Assembly (NCBI GenBank): GCA_030704615.1 | Contig: CM060732.1 | Coordinates: 24,118,001 to 24,182,000 of the forward strand | From: Takakia lepidozioides | Lineage: Eukaryota > Streptophyta > Takakiopsida > Takakiales > Takakiaceae | DNA: 64,000 bases | Reading direction: 5' to 3' | In this document: positions 1 through 12,924 of the stretch, one piece after another | Position numbering within the stretch: the first letter of the stretch is position 1 | How the letters are laid out: every line of letters begins with the position of its first letter | The notes under the pieces: model-generated | The model's input: only the letters and a program-made list of their open reading frames with translations | Databases searched by the model: none | What the model was told of the DNA's origin: nothing | Program-made: the position numbers and the translations under genes

Positions 1-1422
1 GATCAATGTTCATTTTGGCCAAAAGGGTCCTGTACTCAACCAAAATCCTCTTCATTGGCTCAATGATAGACACCCACCATGTTTTCACATTCTTCAACAT
101 TTTCAGACCCTTGGTTTCCAACATATCAGCAAGTTTAGTGAATTCAAGGTGTCTTTTGGGGCTGTGAGCAAAGTAGACATGGCTGGTCTGAAGCAAACCT
201 TCAATGCTAGTAACAATTCCCAACTGATACAAGGTCTTGAAGGCCAGATTAGCCCAATGAGCCATGCAATGGACCCCATAGAAAAGGGAGCATGCTTAGA
301 AGAAATCTGTTTTGTAACCCCATTCCTCTTGGAAGGTACTCACCCCATCAGCCCCAAAGCACAACATTCCTCAATGCATCCATGATAACAGTAGTCAAGT
401 TATCAGCCCCTGACCCATCCAAAATTCTTTGAAGGGAGATCATCATGGGGACTCTCACCTAATTTTGCATGACATATGCATGTATGCTGATACAGGAGCC
501 ATTGTCCACAGAAGTCAGCTCATCACAAGTCAGTGCTACATATCTTACAGCCTTCACACATGTCAACATAACATCCTTGATCTCATTGTATAGGAACTCA
601 GCCATAATCCAGCCTGATGAGTCACTCCAATGCATCTTTGGGTTGTTGGGGACCTCAAGAAACATAAACAGACTTTGCATCCTCTCATACTCAGTCATTG
701 GACGGCCACCAGAGAGGAGATGGAGTAGGGCAGCAAATTGAACCCTCTTTCTATCCCTCTCAACTTTGTTTGGCATTACTACCTGCTCCAGTATAGTTGA
801 AGGACCACGAGCATGGTACAAAGAGGCATTTCTCTTGTGTTTGCAATCAGGGTTAAAGTACCACTCCCATTTCTTTACCTTGAACTTAGGCATGTCTTTG
901 TCAGCTCTTCTCCTCCCCTCATGCTTCATGAGGGTATCCCACTTAGGAGCCATGAGTTTGGGTGACTGGTTGAAGTAGAGCACACCTTGCACCTCATCAA
1001 GTGAAGGGTTCCATCTGCTGCAAGCTCCCCCTCAGCCCATGGAAGCTTTGATGCCCACTCCACTTGAAATTTCCTGGTCAAATCATAGTTAGGCTTCACC
1101 TTCTTCAAAGGCACACTATATCTTGCAAATCTGGTGCCTCTTCCTCACTATCATGAGTATCAAAAGACACAAGTACAGTGTCATGAGAGCCCTGAGAGGA
1201 ATCTGAAACTAACACCACTGATGGTGGCATGGAAAGAACTGGTGAAGACCCTGAACTTCTTGAACTACCAGATTCAACATCAGAAGGGAATGGCATTGAA
1301 TCACAAACAAATCTAAGAGGCCAGGCATTCCCCACATTCCTTGAACTCGTAAAGTACTTGTCAAGGAAAGATGGTAATGGCTTCTGTTTTGCAACAGAAT
1401 TTGACATGGTTTTGGGGCTCAT
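1..1422 (-). pseudogene. decayed hAT-like transposase-derived gene, cut by window edge
   Basis: Read on the minus strand in three frames. 1422-1105 is a Ser/Pro-rich N-terminal part (begins MSPKTMSN). 1114-926 continues with a zinc-finger-like stretch ending in CKVC. 992-459 carries a conserved stretch with LMKHEGRRRA and LTCDELTSVDNGS. From about 458 to 1, broken frames still read GVHCMAHWANLAFKTL and SPKRHLEFTKLADMLETKG. This order resembles plant hAT-type transposase-derived proteins of the zinc finger protein 862-like kind, from general family knowledge. Frameshifts near 1110 and 985, and a stop and further shifts below 460, make it non-functional. The C-terminal dimerisation region would lie left of the window. 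Family confidence is moderate; the disruption is directly visible. Confidence 0.6.
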
Positions 1423-2400
1423 TGCAATAGATTCTACACACTAAAGCATAGAGAATGGTCTCTCTCTCACCCAGACTACAACATTCTACAAATACACCTT
1501 GCAACTCATATATAGTGAACACTAGTATGAGGACCTTATGTGCTGTAATTTCCTTCCTATAGTGTCCAGCAACATCCCATCCCTTTACATATTCCAAGCA
1601 TGCTGATGCATTCATATTGCACAATAAAGCAAAAGGAGGCGGAGGTGAATGTTGTACCTTCATGTAGGTGTTGGGGATCTTCAATTGCTCCATTCCACGC
1701 CGCCCAAATCCTCTAGTCGTCAAGCATTCACCACTCCTTGAGCTGGCCACCCTAAAAAAAACTACAGTATACAGATCTTAGGCGAAACTTTGAAAGCAAG
1801 CTGCGATGACAGATGGCGATGGTGAAGCTCTGTAGGGTTGCGCGCAGTGGCGACGGCCAAAACCCTGGAAATCCAACGGTCCAGGTCGTGCTGCATGGCA
1901 AGATCTCTACCGTTGATCGCACGATGGGGCTACAACCGTTAGATGTAGGGCTATGGGGAATGTGTATTTCTGGCGCAACTTGCATGTTCCCCTGGAGCTT
2001 TCTGGCACCAGCCTGTGCGCGGGCCCCTATTTTCTGGCGCATTTTTTGTTTTTTTTCCCAGGATTTTACATAGGGCTGTCGCAAGCCCTTTGTTTTTTAT
2101 CGCTTTTAGGCTCCATTTCGCCTAAAAAAAAAGCGCTGGTTGTGATGTGGTCATACCAAGGCTACTGTACCACATCCTATCATAACTCTAAATTTAAGCG
2201 CCTTTGGGCCGAATAGTACTGGGATGGGTGCTGCTTCCGCTTTTGTATTTTTATTTTTAAAAACTCTCTAATGTGGTTAATGTCAAGTAGGATAGAGAGG
2301 GGAATTTATTTATTTATTCAAAGAAAATAAAATTTAGTTGAACCAAGCCACAGAGGACAGACATTGGACAATTAGCATGCTTGAAAATAAAAAAGTTAGT
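1423..2400. other. flank of the hAT-like remnant, no convincing gene
   Basis: An open frame on the minus strand (1750-1361) is contiguous with the transposase remnant but matches nothing I recognise. A short inverted repeat, AGGGCT...AAGCCCT, lies at about 2072-2092; it could be the outer end of the hAT-like element, but its partner end is outside the window. The rest is AT-rich and holds nothing I can support. Confidence 0.3.
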
Positions 2401-2428
2401 AGTGGAAGCATGCTACGTAGGACAAATG

Positions 2429-2455
2429 ATATATATATATATATATATATATATA
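2429..2455. repeat. (AT)n microsatellite
   Basis: An uninterrupted run of AT dinucleotides, about 13 units, in AT-rich intergenic DNA. Confidence 0.9.
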
Positions 2456-2459
2456 AACG

Positions 2460-5400
2460 CTTTTTAAAAAATGTTGACTATTACAGACTTCCAAAAGAAA
2501 AATAAATTGTCAAAAAGCTGTCAATTGTCAAAAATAAATTGTCTTTAAAAAAAACCTCATTTCAAACAAAAACAGCACATGAAGGAAGATAGAAGAATGA
2601 GAGACGAGAAAAAGGTTTAGGGTGGTGTTATCCAATTTGTTGTCGTTCCTGCCAAAAAATGGATAATCTAAACCATGGTTCTTTTTGTTGTCCTTGCCCA
2701 TAAAAGCCCCTATCACCTTCCAAATAAGATATTTTGCTATCCTCTAGAGTGATTTTGGCTCATTTGGCTCATACCAAAGGTGGAAGCATAATGGGACTTT
2801 CAAAAACAAAATGTCCACTAGAATTATCCACAAATGGGCTAAAATTTGTAGGAATTACTACAATGGGTTCTGAGGCACTGCTCATGAGGGGAGGCCGACC
2901 TGTGGTTAAAGGAGAATGCATTTGTGATTGGATATGGAGCTTCTTTAACTTTAATGTGTACAAGAACTTGCCTGAATGCAAGGTACAAACATCTGTGGCA
3001 AATGCTTCAAGCATTACATGGCCTGGTTGTCTTGGTAAATCACTGACAGGTTGCTAATTAGGACCTTGGTTGTTATGGTCTGATGGACTTGTCCCGAGTT
3101 GGTGTGGTTGCACTCACCTCGTTTGGGGATAACAACTACGGCACAAGTGGATGCTGTTGCTGCAAAAAACAATACGAATGATTTGGCAACTTTGGGAAAG
3201 GAGTTTCTAAGAGGCATCTCACACAAGGGGACGGTGATTGGGTCAAGCGAGGAGGCTGAATCTAGAGAGAAGGCAGCGTCATCTTACCCACTTCTGGAGT
3301 ATCTGCAGACACTTAAGGCAAGCCATACTCTTTTCAGTAAGCTGCTTGTTCTGGAATCATCCCCCCGTCTCATCTTTCAATTGGAAGTCTAGAAATTGTC
3401 TAGTGTTGTTGAGGCCTCTCTAACCAGAAAAGATGGATTAGGAGGAACTATTCAAGATTCTAAATGAATGCCAAAAATAAATTGTTACAATAAAATCTTT
3501 GCATTAATAGCAAAGAGGGGTAGTGGTATTGTTCCTGTCACAACAAAGTAATATTTCCTATGAGACACTCTAGCAAACTCCCAAGCTAACATACTTACTT
3601 AGCTTATTAGACACTTCCGTGCCTAATAATTAAAATAATGGAATATTATTAGTCAGATTCGCTTTTATTATTTAGGCACCTCACCTAGGTAATTTCCAAA
3701 CATTAGGCATGTATTACAGTCGACCATGGATAAATATTACCTGCTTTTTTGTTATGTCACCCTTAATATTACGAAATCTTTGCTCGGTAACTTACACTTG
3801 AAATTGGCATGATTAGTGCCTTATTTGATATGTATTATTATGAAAATATGGCTCTCCTCTTTGTTAGCACACCTCCATAGTTGTTAGATCTTATGCTGAG
3901 CCTTAATATTGTTGGTTTGAGAAAACATTCATCCACTCTTGTCAAACGGTTCTTATCCAAAGGCACCACATCCATAACAAAATAACATAATGAACAATTA
4001 ATGCAGGGCCCTTTGGAAAGTTGTGTGGACATGAAATTTTAAACTGTAGGCATTTTTGCCCTTTTTTGGAGTTTAAATAATACAATCTAGGCATTTTTTC
4101 CACATATTTGGACGTTTTGGTTTTTCTATTCTACATCGTAATAGAGTTATGTTATTTCGACAAAGATGAAAGTTTCTATAAATTAAGGTTAATATTGATC
4201 ATGTAAGCTCCTTGAATAATAAAAATAAAACAAAACTCAATTTTGATGAAGATTCGATTGAAAGCAAACACTTGCTATGGCAAAAAGTTTTCGCATCCAC
4301 ACTCCCACAAACATCCACATTAAGTGAACGTGTATTCAATGCGTGGAAGAAGGGCACAAAACTTATTGTCTAGTATGTCCAAGCTCTCAATAGTGCCAGC
4401 TCTATAATCAATTTAAAAATTAAAAAAACTGGGCATAAAGGGACCTAAGGAGAATCCCCTTCTTGAATTTTTTTCATTAATCAATTAAATTACATTTGTA
4501 ATTAAGTTAACTTGGATCCTGATTCACCACTAAGATATTTCTTTACATAAATGTGGTGAATATGACACCTTTGACCCCAAATTATGTTGCTTTAGCCTCA
4601 TAGTAGCGCTGCAAGATTGCAAGCAGTTGCCTCATGTAGATTTGTTTACAATAAATCAAGCGCGTTGGATGCCAGGGCCCAGGAATGTTGATTGTTAAGT
4701 TTCTAAAGGCATGCCATGGCCAAAACTGTGATATTTAGAGGAATGTGATGCATTGTCAAAATTTTGTAACAGATCAAGACTTGAAATCTGTTTCAGGCTC
4801 AGCATATAAAGGGGCCATGTTGAAAGCTGCATGATCCCCGTTGGTACATCCTATTTACTGAGAGTGCCTACAAAGAATTTTACCCCGATATGCTCTGCAA
4901 GCATGCAGAATGCACGGATTCTATGAGTTGAGGGAAAGACTGCAGGTTTTTGGCGGTTTCAACATAAACTTACGTAAGTCATGGCCATTTTATATTGGGT
5001 CCCACAGTCCACTGCTCATATGTGCAATGTGAATGTCTAAGAAGATCGATGTCATGAGTCCCGGCGCAGTGTTGTAGTGGTATTGATTAAAGGAATAGGG
5101 AAGTGTTGGCTTTGGTTATATCTTGAATATCCATTTGAGGTCCATGAAGGGACAAAATGTACTCAATTGCTTGAATTATAGTAAAACCTTCTTATTACGA
5201 GTACAACACTCGAGTCCATGACTTTGGGTTTTGCACAAAGTCCCTATCACCTTTCTTTTTGAAGGCATTTATGGGGGAAGGTTACATATTACTTCATAGG
5301 TGTTGTAAAGTACCAAATGAGGTACGAGACTTTAAAAAATAAGGAACAAACATGTGGCAAATTATTGAACAGTACAAGTACAAGAAGCTTTGCCAACATC

Positions 5401-7000
5401 TAAGTCAATAGAATTAAGCTGTAAAACCTAATCATGAAAGAATGACATAAATATAAAAATATATATATTTGTAGAGCTATATAAATAATGATGAAACTAA
5501 ACCTAAACTGTGCAAACCAAGATCTTGCGATCATTCAGGAATACTTTGCAAGAAAGAAAGAGGGTCAAATTAGTTGGAAAGAAGAGGAGACAACAAATGA
5601 TGGGGAAACTTACAAGAAGTAGGAAGGCAAAGTTTTTATCAATAAATCATGATGTTGCACTTTTAAAATGAATGCTTAAAGCAACTCTTGCCAATCCATG
5701 GTAAACAATGTCTATACTATATCATTAATGCAAGATTCTATAAGAAAAGAAACGTTAGCAACCAAATATAGAGCTAGCTCACACATATTTGTTAACATAT
5801 CTTCCTCAGTTAACTAATCATTCTCTAGGAGCACTGAAATTTGTGGAGGCATGTTAAGGAAGGGTAGTAACGTAAAAAAAAATCATTTAGCCTTAGGGCT
5901 ACACTTGGAGGCTTCAATCAAGTTTTCTCTTAACATACCTAATTAGTATTGGATTAGCAATAAGCTGTAAGGTTAAGATGAGGTTATAATGAAAAGACAA
6001 TGTGACATTCTTGGCCGATCACAATCCATCATGTTTGTTAAATGTGGTTCTGGATTTGCAAATTTGGGAGGTTTAATATTATTATTTTTGGACTATTAGC
6101 CACTCTAATTAACCACTCTTATGCAGTCTAACCTAGTATAAGAACCTTGAATGGAATGCAATAATGAGATTGATATCATATGACCATTAAAAACTATAAG
6201 GAAAAAGACTTGAAGAAACATTGTACTAGAAATCTCAAATTTTCATTAAAACCACATCAAGTTCTGATCGCCTCGACTCCGAGTGTGTGCATATATTTAT
6301 TTGTTTTTTTGAAATTTTTACTAGCACAAGACTTCACCTCATTCTAAGGCAATTAAAACTTAACAATGGATATAAAATCTTCCAAATCTGAGTTCTTCAA
6401 AATACATATTTACTTCATGCATGATTACAATTATTATTTGCATGCTTTGTGTACTAGAATCCTCAGTGAAATTTTCATAATGCCAACTCTAGTTTTCGAG
6501 GTTGTACAATGTTCAATGTTTTGGTTGGTGAGTCAGAGAATGGTTAGAGCCCGTAATGCTACGAGCAATTATGAGGATAACTCTGCAATTTGTGAGCCCT
6601 CTGATCAACCAAAAAGTAAACTATCAATGGTTGAGATTCAACAAAAAAACTTGGCATTATGTACACGAACCTTCTAGCCTAATGGCTCTCAATCGTTATG
6701 TAGTCCTTCAACGTGGGAAAAAACTCATCCATTTCTGAAAAGTTCAATGCAAGTATGCTTACTAGAGTGACACACATAAAAAAACCCCACCTTCCGCTAT
6801 GAATGCTCTGCAAAGGCTCCACTTTGGCCACGGGCCTTGAGGTCAAGGAAAGATATTATGCCTAGTTTCTATGTGGTACACTACTGTGGGGCCTCTTTTT
6901 TATAAACAGATTGTGGGAAATGGGAGATGATTTTTTTTCCCAAGCTTAGGATTTCCAGTGTTATGATGCTTTCGGAATTATGCAAACATTAAATGGTTTT
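2460..7000. other. AT-rich intergenic region, nothing recognised
   Basis: Only short open frames occur, on both strands, with no recognisable protein signature. Two somewhat protein-like stretches (3014-2769 on the minus strand and 3099-3392 on the plus strand) look like possible gene remnants but I cannot name either. No RNA gene, long terminal repeat or array was seen. The composition fits old, decayed repeat DNA. Confidence 0.4.
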
Positions 7001-7254
7001 TTTAAATAATTATGAAAGTTTTTTTAGTCGAAGCCACTGTTTGGAGGTTTGCATTGTTTGCGTTCTTTTGCGATGGCCACCGACCCCGTCCGGGAGGGCA
7101 AGTTTGTTTTAATTTTTTAATTTTTGATTGCTTGCATTATATACTTGAACTGAAGCACTCCATTGCACGTAAAGAAATATTTAAGTTGGGTACCCCTACA
7201 GTTGATGTGGCAAAAAGTGGTCGATCTTCTGTCCCAGGGCAGACTTTGATGGAG

Positions 7255-7586
7255 GCTTTGGCAGTGTATATGCTCACTCTGATTTCTCAAAAGACATTTT
7301 CTTACTCACCTCCTTATACGATGACAATGTTGTTATGGAGTTGAAGGACAGAGAAATATTGTGTTGGGCAGAGTTGAATTTTGCGCAGGCTATGGACAAG
7401 ATTGCAGCATACTTGAAGGGTGATGATGTACGAAGATTCTTGGACGATTTTGAGATATTAGCCAAAACACGGGAGCCACCGCATATTTGTGAGAATAAGG
7501 GATCTGTTCGGAACAAACTGAAAATTGGAAAATGTATAAATGTCATTACATCGTCGACTAGTTGGCAAGAAATTGAAACCTTGTAG
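7255..7586 (+). pseudogene. unrecognised coding-like fragment
   Basis: The frame ending at 7586 is open from about 7255. It gives an acidic, protein-like stretch with FDGGFGSVYAHSDF, then MELKDREILCWAEL and YLKGDDVRRFLDDFEIL. Upstream, another frame (7012-7344) is also open and contains GTPTVDVAKSGRSS, so an ancestral gene may have been frame-shifted near 7255. I do not recognise the family. The composition would suit part of a retroelement gag or a host gene fragment, but no diagnostic motif is present. It may simply be chance. Confidence 0.25.
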
Positions 7587-7599
7587 ACTAGCTGGACCT

Positions 7600-8690
7600 C
7601 ATGGCATGAGCTGAGATCGTGCTTGTTGGGTGCTCAATTGACCCTGCGAGAAAGTTGTTTGTTCCATTGTCTGTCATATGTAGACCCTATTAACCATGTA
7701 GACCCTATTAACGCAGAAATATCATATGTCTGTCTATTATATGTATTTCCACTGGCATACATATCACCCCATAATAGTAGATCCTGCTCAAGTTAAGTTT
7801 TTTTTTCTACTCACATTGTGCTCACGTCGTTTCTGCTCACGCTGTACCAATTCTCTTTTGGTATGTCGATGGACATAGAGAAGCAGCAACTGTGGTACGG
7901 CCATGTGTGACTTAGATGCATGGAGGAAGGCTAGCTTGGCAGATGAAGCCATAGTTATGAAGTTCTGCATTGTAGCTTATGGTCACCTTCTTTCCGAAGC
8001 CTTATGAGAAGGAGAATTATAGAAGCTCTGTGATTTGGCTGTTGTTCAGATTTCTGCAGTCTGTTCATGACATATTTTATGTGAGTGTAGACAAAATCAG
8101 GCTTTAGGAATACCTGTTGTGAATTGACTCAGGCAGTGAGTCAGTAGATATATGTCACTGTGTCAGATTTTTGGAATTTGTCAGTAGACTCTTAATGTTA
8201 ATTGCGGCTGTATGGAGTTAGCATAAAGTGATTGGGCCGACAAAGAATAGGCTTGGGGTTCATTGTTTGATTGTCCTATCTCATCTCTCCAGTGGGCAGT
8301 ATCTTCGATTTATCCAAGGTGAATTTATCATGGAGCTCAATCCATGATAAAAGCTGATATGGATTTATAATCTGACATGACCAGGTGAAAAAATGTTCGA
8401 TGTAAGACATGATGGATCCACAAGTATTTTCAAGTAATGACACCCTTACGACAAATGTTCCATATCATAATCGGGTTTTTCCGCGATATCGAGGTGATCT
8501 TACAATTATTTTCTGCAATGAAGCAAATAGCTCAAAGGTCACAACTCAATTCCAAATACTATGCATCATCAAAATCAAGTTTCATGTCTTCAAGCCTCTT
8601 TCCCTTTTTCATCCCTACCTTGATAAACTGCAAGATATTGACTTCACTTACACAAACGGTAAGTGTCTCATTACAGAGAATCAACTTATC
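7600..8690. other. intergenic, no gene seen
   Basis: No open frame with a recognisable product. About 7810-7844 contains repeated TGCTCACG-type words that resemble, in reverse orientation, words in the LTR-like region near 13.03 kb. Confidence 0.3.
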
Positions 8691-8703
8691 GTTGCCAGGA
8701 GGT

Positions 8704-8876
8704 GTAAATTATGGTCCCACAGCGCACAACTTTGTGAAACCATGCCGTGGATTGAACCCACAACCGCTTTTGAGATAGTATGTGGCCATTAGGGCACAAC
8801 TTGTGTAAATTATGGTCCCACAGGGCACAACTTTGTGACACCATGCCGTGGATTGAACCCACAACCGCTTTTGAGG
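8704..8876 (-). repeat. tandem duplicate of a tRNA-like (B-box) block, SINE-like remnant
   Basis: Two nearly identical blocks of about 72 bp start at 8704 and 8805 (period 101 bp). On the minus strand each contains GGTTCAATCC (8758-8749 and 8859-8850), a fit to the internal B-box of RNA polymerase III promoters and tRNA T-loops. No tRNA cloverleaf or clear A-box lies at the right distance, so this is not a tRNA gene. A degraded tRNA-derived SINE, or a fragment of one duplicated in tandem, is the likeliest explanation. Confidence 0.45.
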
Positions 8877-8899
8877 ATGAATTTGAAGGCATAAGACTG

Positions 8900-9745
8900 C
8901 ATTAACCATCATAGAAAACCCATATGTAATACAAACTATGTTTGCATCTATTAAATCCTTGCATTTGAAATTATTTATCGCATTTAATAATATATTTTTT
9001 TATTTTTTTTTGGTATAAAATAGTCATATGATCCTTCAATATCTGTGGTAGTAATGTTGGTGGCTAGCGCCCACTACCTATATAATGCTCAAATCTTGGT
9101 AGCCTTCCTAAGAGTGTATTCACAAAAGAATATCCACCCCATATGAAATTCCTTTCCAAAGCATGTGCTTTCTTTAACTTATATATATGATGTATATATA
9201 TATACGTATAACCCATATGCTAATATATATTATATATGGGTGTAAGCATGCTAAAGTGCACAATAAAAGTGAGCCAAATGCCTCATTTTGGGGGTCTTAT
9301 TGGTCTCCATCCCAAAAGTACCATTTGGCAATTTGTTAGTTTTTTTTTTTGTGGATGGACTTGTTCTAGACAAGTTTAGGAATCAATACGTAAAGTTACA
9401 TTTCAAAAATCATAATTTCGTTAGGTATTTTTGCACCACTTTATGCAACGTCCAAAAATGCGGACTTTTGCAAAGTAGTTCCAAAAGGCAACATGGATAT
9501 AAGAAGTGAAGTTGTTTTTGGTAGGTCATGCTGACGATATGTATAGCACTTGCATATTTTACAATTTGAGTTGTCCATAAAATCACATATTTTCACTTTA
9601 TCCATGAGTACATTATGTTTTTTAAGTCATGTTCTTGACTTTTCAAATAGACATTGTCATATGTATAACATTTTATGGTCCATACTTGTTTGAGTTATGG
9701 CTTAGTCATGAAATATTCCATGACACCTAAATAAAAAATGTCATG
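8900..9745. other. AT-rich intergenic region
   Basis: Contains an alternating TATA-rich tract around 9179-9240, including an imperfect inverted repeat (ACCCATAT...ATATGGGT, about 9211-9240). No gene is recognised. Confidence 0.35.
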
Positions 9746-9756
9746 AAAATATTGAA

Positions 9757-11181
9757 TTGGCTACTGACACGCCAATCTTTCGGAGACCCTATAGATACAG
9801 TGACATGGAGAGGTCCTTGATTCAGATGAGAACTCAGGACCTTTGGGAGGCTGGTTTGGTGGAGCTATCTGGGGGAGAGTATGCTTCAGCCAAGAAGGAT
9901 GTCTTTGGCAATTGGACGGAGAGACGTATGTGTGATGATTACCAGCCTGTAAATCGTCAGACCAAATCCGATAGGTATGTCATGCCAACACCAGAGGAGA
10001 TCTTTGATGCCATTGGACATGTCAAGGTCTTTAGCACGTTGGATTTACGATCCGGATATCACCAGTTGTCGATCAAGGAGGCAGATAAGCAAAAGACGGC
10101 ATTCTGGGGGATCAATGAGCACGGGAAGGATTGCCTATACCAGTGGCGGTTCTTACCATTTGGGCTTAAGAACGCTCCGGCAGAGTTTCAGAGAGTCATG
10201 GACAGGATTCTAGCAGGAGTGGAGTTTGCTCGGTGCTACATAGATGACATCATCATCTTTAGTGCTACGGTGGAAGAGCATGAGAGACATCTTCAGGGGG
10301 TATTTGAGCGCTTGAGGGCGCACGGATTGAAGTTACATCCGGGAAAGTGCAAGTTTTTCCACAACCAGATTGAGTATCTGGGTCACATGATATATCCTAG
10401 AGGATTGGGGGTACAACAGACTAAGGTAGAGTCCATTGCACAGGTTCCACGCCCCATGGATGTGAGCTGAGTTCGAGCTTTCATGGGGTTAGCAAACTAT
10501 TATAGACGGTTTGTTAAGGGATTTAGTGCCATTGCAAAGGCTCTAACCAAACTGACCAAGGTGGACCAGGAGTGACAGTGGGAAGATGAGCAAGAACAAG
10601 CTTTTCAAGAGCTCAAGGCGAGGTTGACCTCGGCGCCCATCTTGAGACGACCTATCAGGGGGCGTCATTTTCAGCTGCATACAGATTGGAGCATGTTGGG
10701 GCTTGGAGCGGTGCTCACACAGGTGGATGATGAGGGAAGAGAGTTCGTAGTGGCTTATGCTAGCCACTCAAACAACGTTGCAGAGTCTAAGTATAGCTCA
10801 TATGAGGGAGAATGCTTAGCTGCAGTGTGGGCCGTGGCACACTTCAGGTGCTATCTATACGGCAATCGCTTCACCCTTGTCACGGATCACCAACCACTCA
10901 AGTGGTTGATGGAGTCAGACAAGCTTACGGGGAAGCTTGCACGGTGGGCACTCATCCTTCAAGAGTATGACTTTCAGGTGATGCATCAACCGGGTTTGGT
11001 CAATCGCAATGCAGATGGGTTGAGTCGCAATCCATGCACGAGCCAGCAGGATGACACTGGAGCTCGGTGGCATGGTGAGACAGACGAGGAGATGGTGCCC
11101 GGATGGCATGCATCTGCATTTCTGTGCAGCGGAAGGCCAGGTTGGACCTGCAACAGGGATGACTGTAGATCAAGTGTCTGA
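9757..11181 (+). pseudogene. pol: Ty3/gypsy reverse transcriptase and RNase H region
   Basis: One frame runs through both domains with two internal stops (TGA at 10468 and 10573). The reverse transcriptase shows FSTLDLRSGYHQL, FLPFGLKNAPAEFQ and the catalytic YIDD box at about 10237-10248. After the first stop come MGLANYYRRFVKGF and then RNase H, with the motifs LHTDWSMLGLGAVL, YEGECLAAVWAV and TDHQPLKWL. The tether ends in NADGLSRNP. The start at 9757 is only the first Met after the truncation point, not a true start. The frame ends at 11181, and the integrase continues in another frame. Confidence 0.82.
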
Positions 11182-12663
11182 GGACCTTGAGGCCAGCAAT
11201 GAGCAAGGTGGCGCCAAAGATATACATGAGGATTCAGTTGTGTTGGACTACCTCCGCACTGGAGACACTGCAGCCACTGTGACTGCCAAGGAGAGGGATC
11301 GGATCCTACAACGAGCCAAGAGGTTCAAGTGGGAGGGGACACACCTGCTCCGAGCGTGGGAGGATGGTCGAGTGAGGATTGTGCCTCACCCAACACAGCG
11401 GGCACGGTTAGTGCGGCATGCCCATGAGGAGTTAGGGCATTTTGGGGTGCGACGCACTCATAGTCTACTGCAGGGGCAGTATTGGTGGCGTGGTATGCAC
11501 ACAAAGGTGCAACAATTTGTGGCTAGGTGCATGGTGTATGACAGGGTGCGTGCTTCATTCAACGCCCCTACTCCACAATTGCACCCTCTTTCGATCATGG
11601 GATTGGGCTACAGGTGGAGTCTTGACTTCGCAGGGCCGTTGCCACTGACCATGCGCCACAACAAGTACGTGTTGGTGATGGTGGAGCACTTCTCCAAGTG
11701 GATTGAGTTGGTTCCATTGCCTGATAAGGCTAGTGAGGGAGCTGCGTATGCATTCTTGGATTGTGTGCTTAGCCGATTCGGTGCTCCAGCTGAGGTACTC
11801 ACGGACCAAGGGAAAGAGTTCTTGGGGGAGTTTCAGGCTTTGTGTGACAAGGCCTTGATAGACCACCGCACCACTTCTCGGGATCATCCTGAGGCCGATG
11901 GCTTGGCAGAGAGAGTTGTTCAGACAGTAAAGAGAGGTTTGCGCAAGTATGGCTTGCAGAAGAGACACCTAGGAGATTGAGACCTTCAGTTACCCTGGTT
12001 AGCTATGGGCTACAGGTTCAGCAAGCAAGCATCACTTGCCTCCTTCTCACCATACTTTCTTCTCTTTGACCGAGAGCTGGATTTGCCTACATCCATTCGC
12101 AGAGAAGCTGCTACAGTTCTTAATCTTGACGATCCGGACGTGTGGGCACGTGCATGTGAGCAGTGTGCAGAGTTGTTCAAGAAAGTCATGCCCATGGCTT
12201 TCGAGAACCTTGCCATTGCACAACATCGTGATACGTTGAGGTATGCTACCATACGTGGTGGGGGCTATCGTCCTGGGGTTCGGAGATTCAACCCTGGTGA
12301 CTACGTCTATCTGCAGCAGACTGCTCCTACGACCTTGGATGTGACTGCAGGACGTGTTATTTTGAGGGTTCGAGAGGTCTTACCCTCAGGCGTCTTGGTC
12401 TTGGAGGGTCGGGATGGCATAACTTGGAAGGACCATGTGCGTAATTGTGCGTCATGTCACCTTCCAAATGTCGATGGCAGGATTGACCCAAACTTGGCAG
12501 TGGTATCTACAAGTTTGAGGTGCATGTTGTGTGGGTCTGCTAAAGGGGCAGTCACCATACTGGTGTGTGATCGATGCTCTAGAGGTTGGCATATGGGATG
12601 CTTGACTCCACCTCTTGAGATGGTTCCGGATGGGGATTGGTTATGTCCACAATGCATTGGATA
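11051..12663 (+). pseudogene. int: Ty3/gypsy integrase with fused PHD finger
   Basis: The frame is interrupted once, by TGA at 11978. The N-terminal zinc module reads HAHEELGHFG...CMVYDRV: the His pair and first Cys are present, but the second Cys of the expected CxxC is Tyr. The catalytic core has WSLDFAGP, LTDQGKEF and DGLAERVVQT, giving the D, D and E positions. The C-terminal part (12005-12500) includes FNPGDYVYL and WKDHVRNCASCHLPNVDG. The last 50 residues form a PHD-type C4-H-C3 finger: CMLC, CDRC, WHMGC and CPQC, with the typical aromatic WHMGCL and DWLCP. In host proteins PHD fingers read histone H3 tails, so a targeting role is plausible but inferred. Confidence 0.8.
12515..12660 (+). 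other. PHD-finger coding segment at the integrase C-terminus
   Basis: The eight zinc ligands follow the canonical PHD spacing: CxxC, CxxC, HxxC, CxxC, with Trp two residues before the last Cys pair (DWLCPQC). The segment is in frame with the integrase and directly before the stop at 12661. It is uninterrupted, whereas the same pol gene has three stops upstream. Confidence 0.75.
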
Positions 12664-12924
12664 GTGGGAGTGGATACAACCATGGGAGGCTAACAAGAAA
12701 TGCAAGGCCAAGCTACTAGGAGACCTTGAACACACGAGATCCTAGCTCAAGTTCACAGATTGCAAGACGGCGACTAACGATGGGGCTACTCTTGTACCCG
12801 GCCTCTTGGTCTTTAGAATTTGAGTACAATAGGGACAGTGATAGAGGACTTAGTACGGTTGTAGCTATTACATCTTGTAGCTATCTGGAGTTAGAAGGAC
12901 CTATCCACCAGCTACGGGGGCGAT

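Noticed and set aside
8749-8859. tRNA genes on the minus strand
   Set aside because: Only the T-arm/B-box part fits; acceptor, D and anticodon arms cannot be formed.
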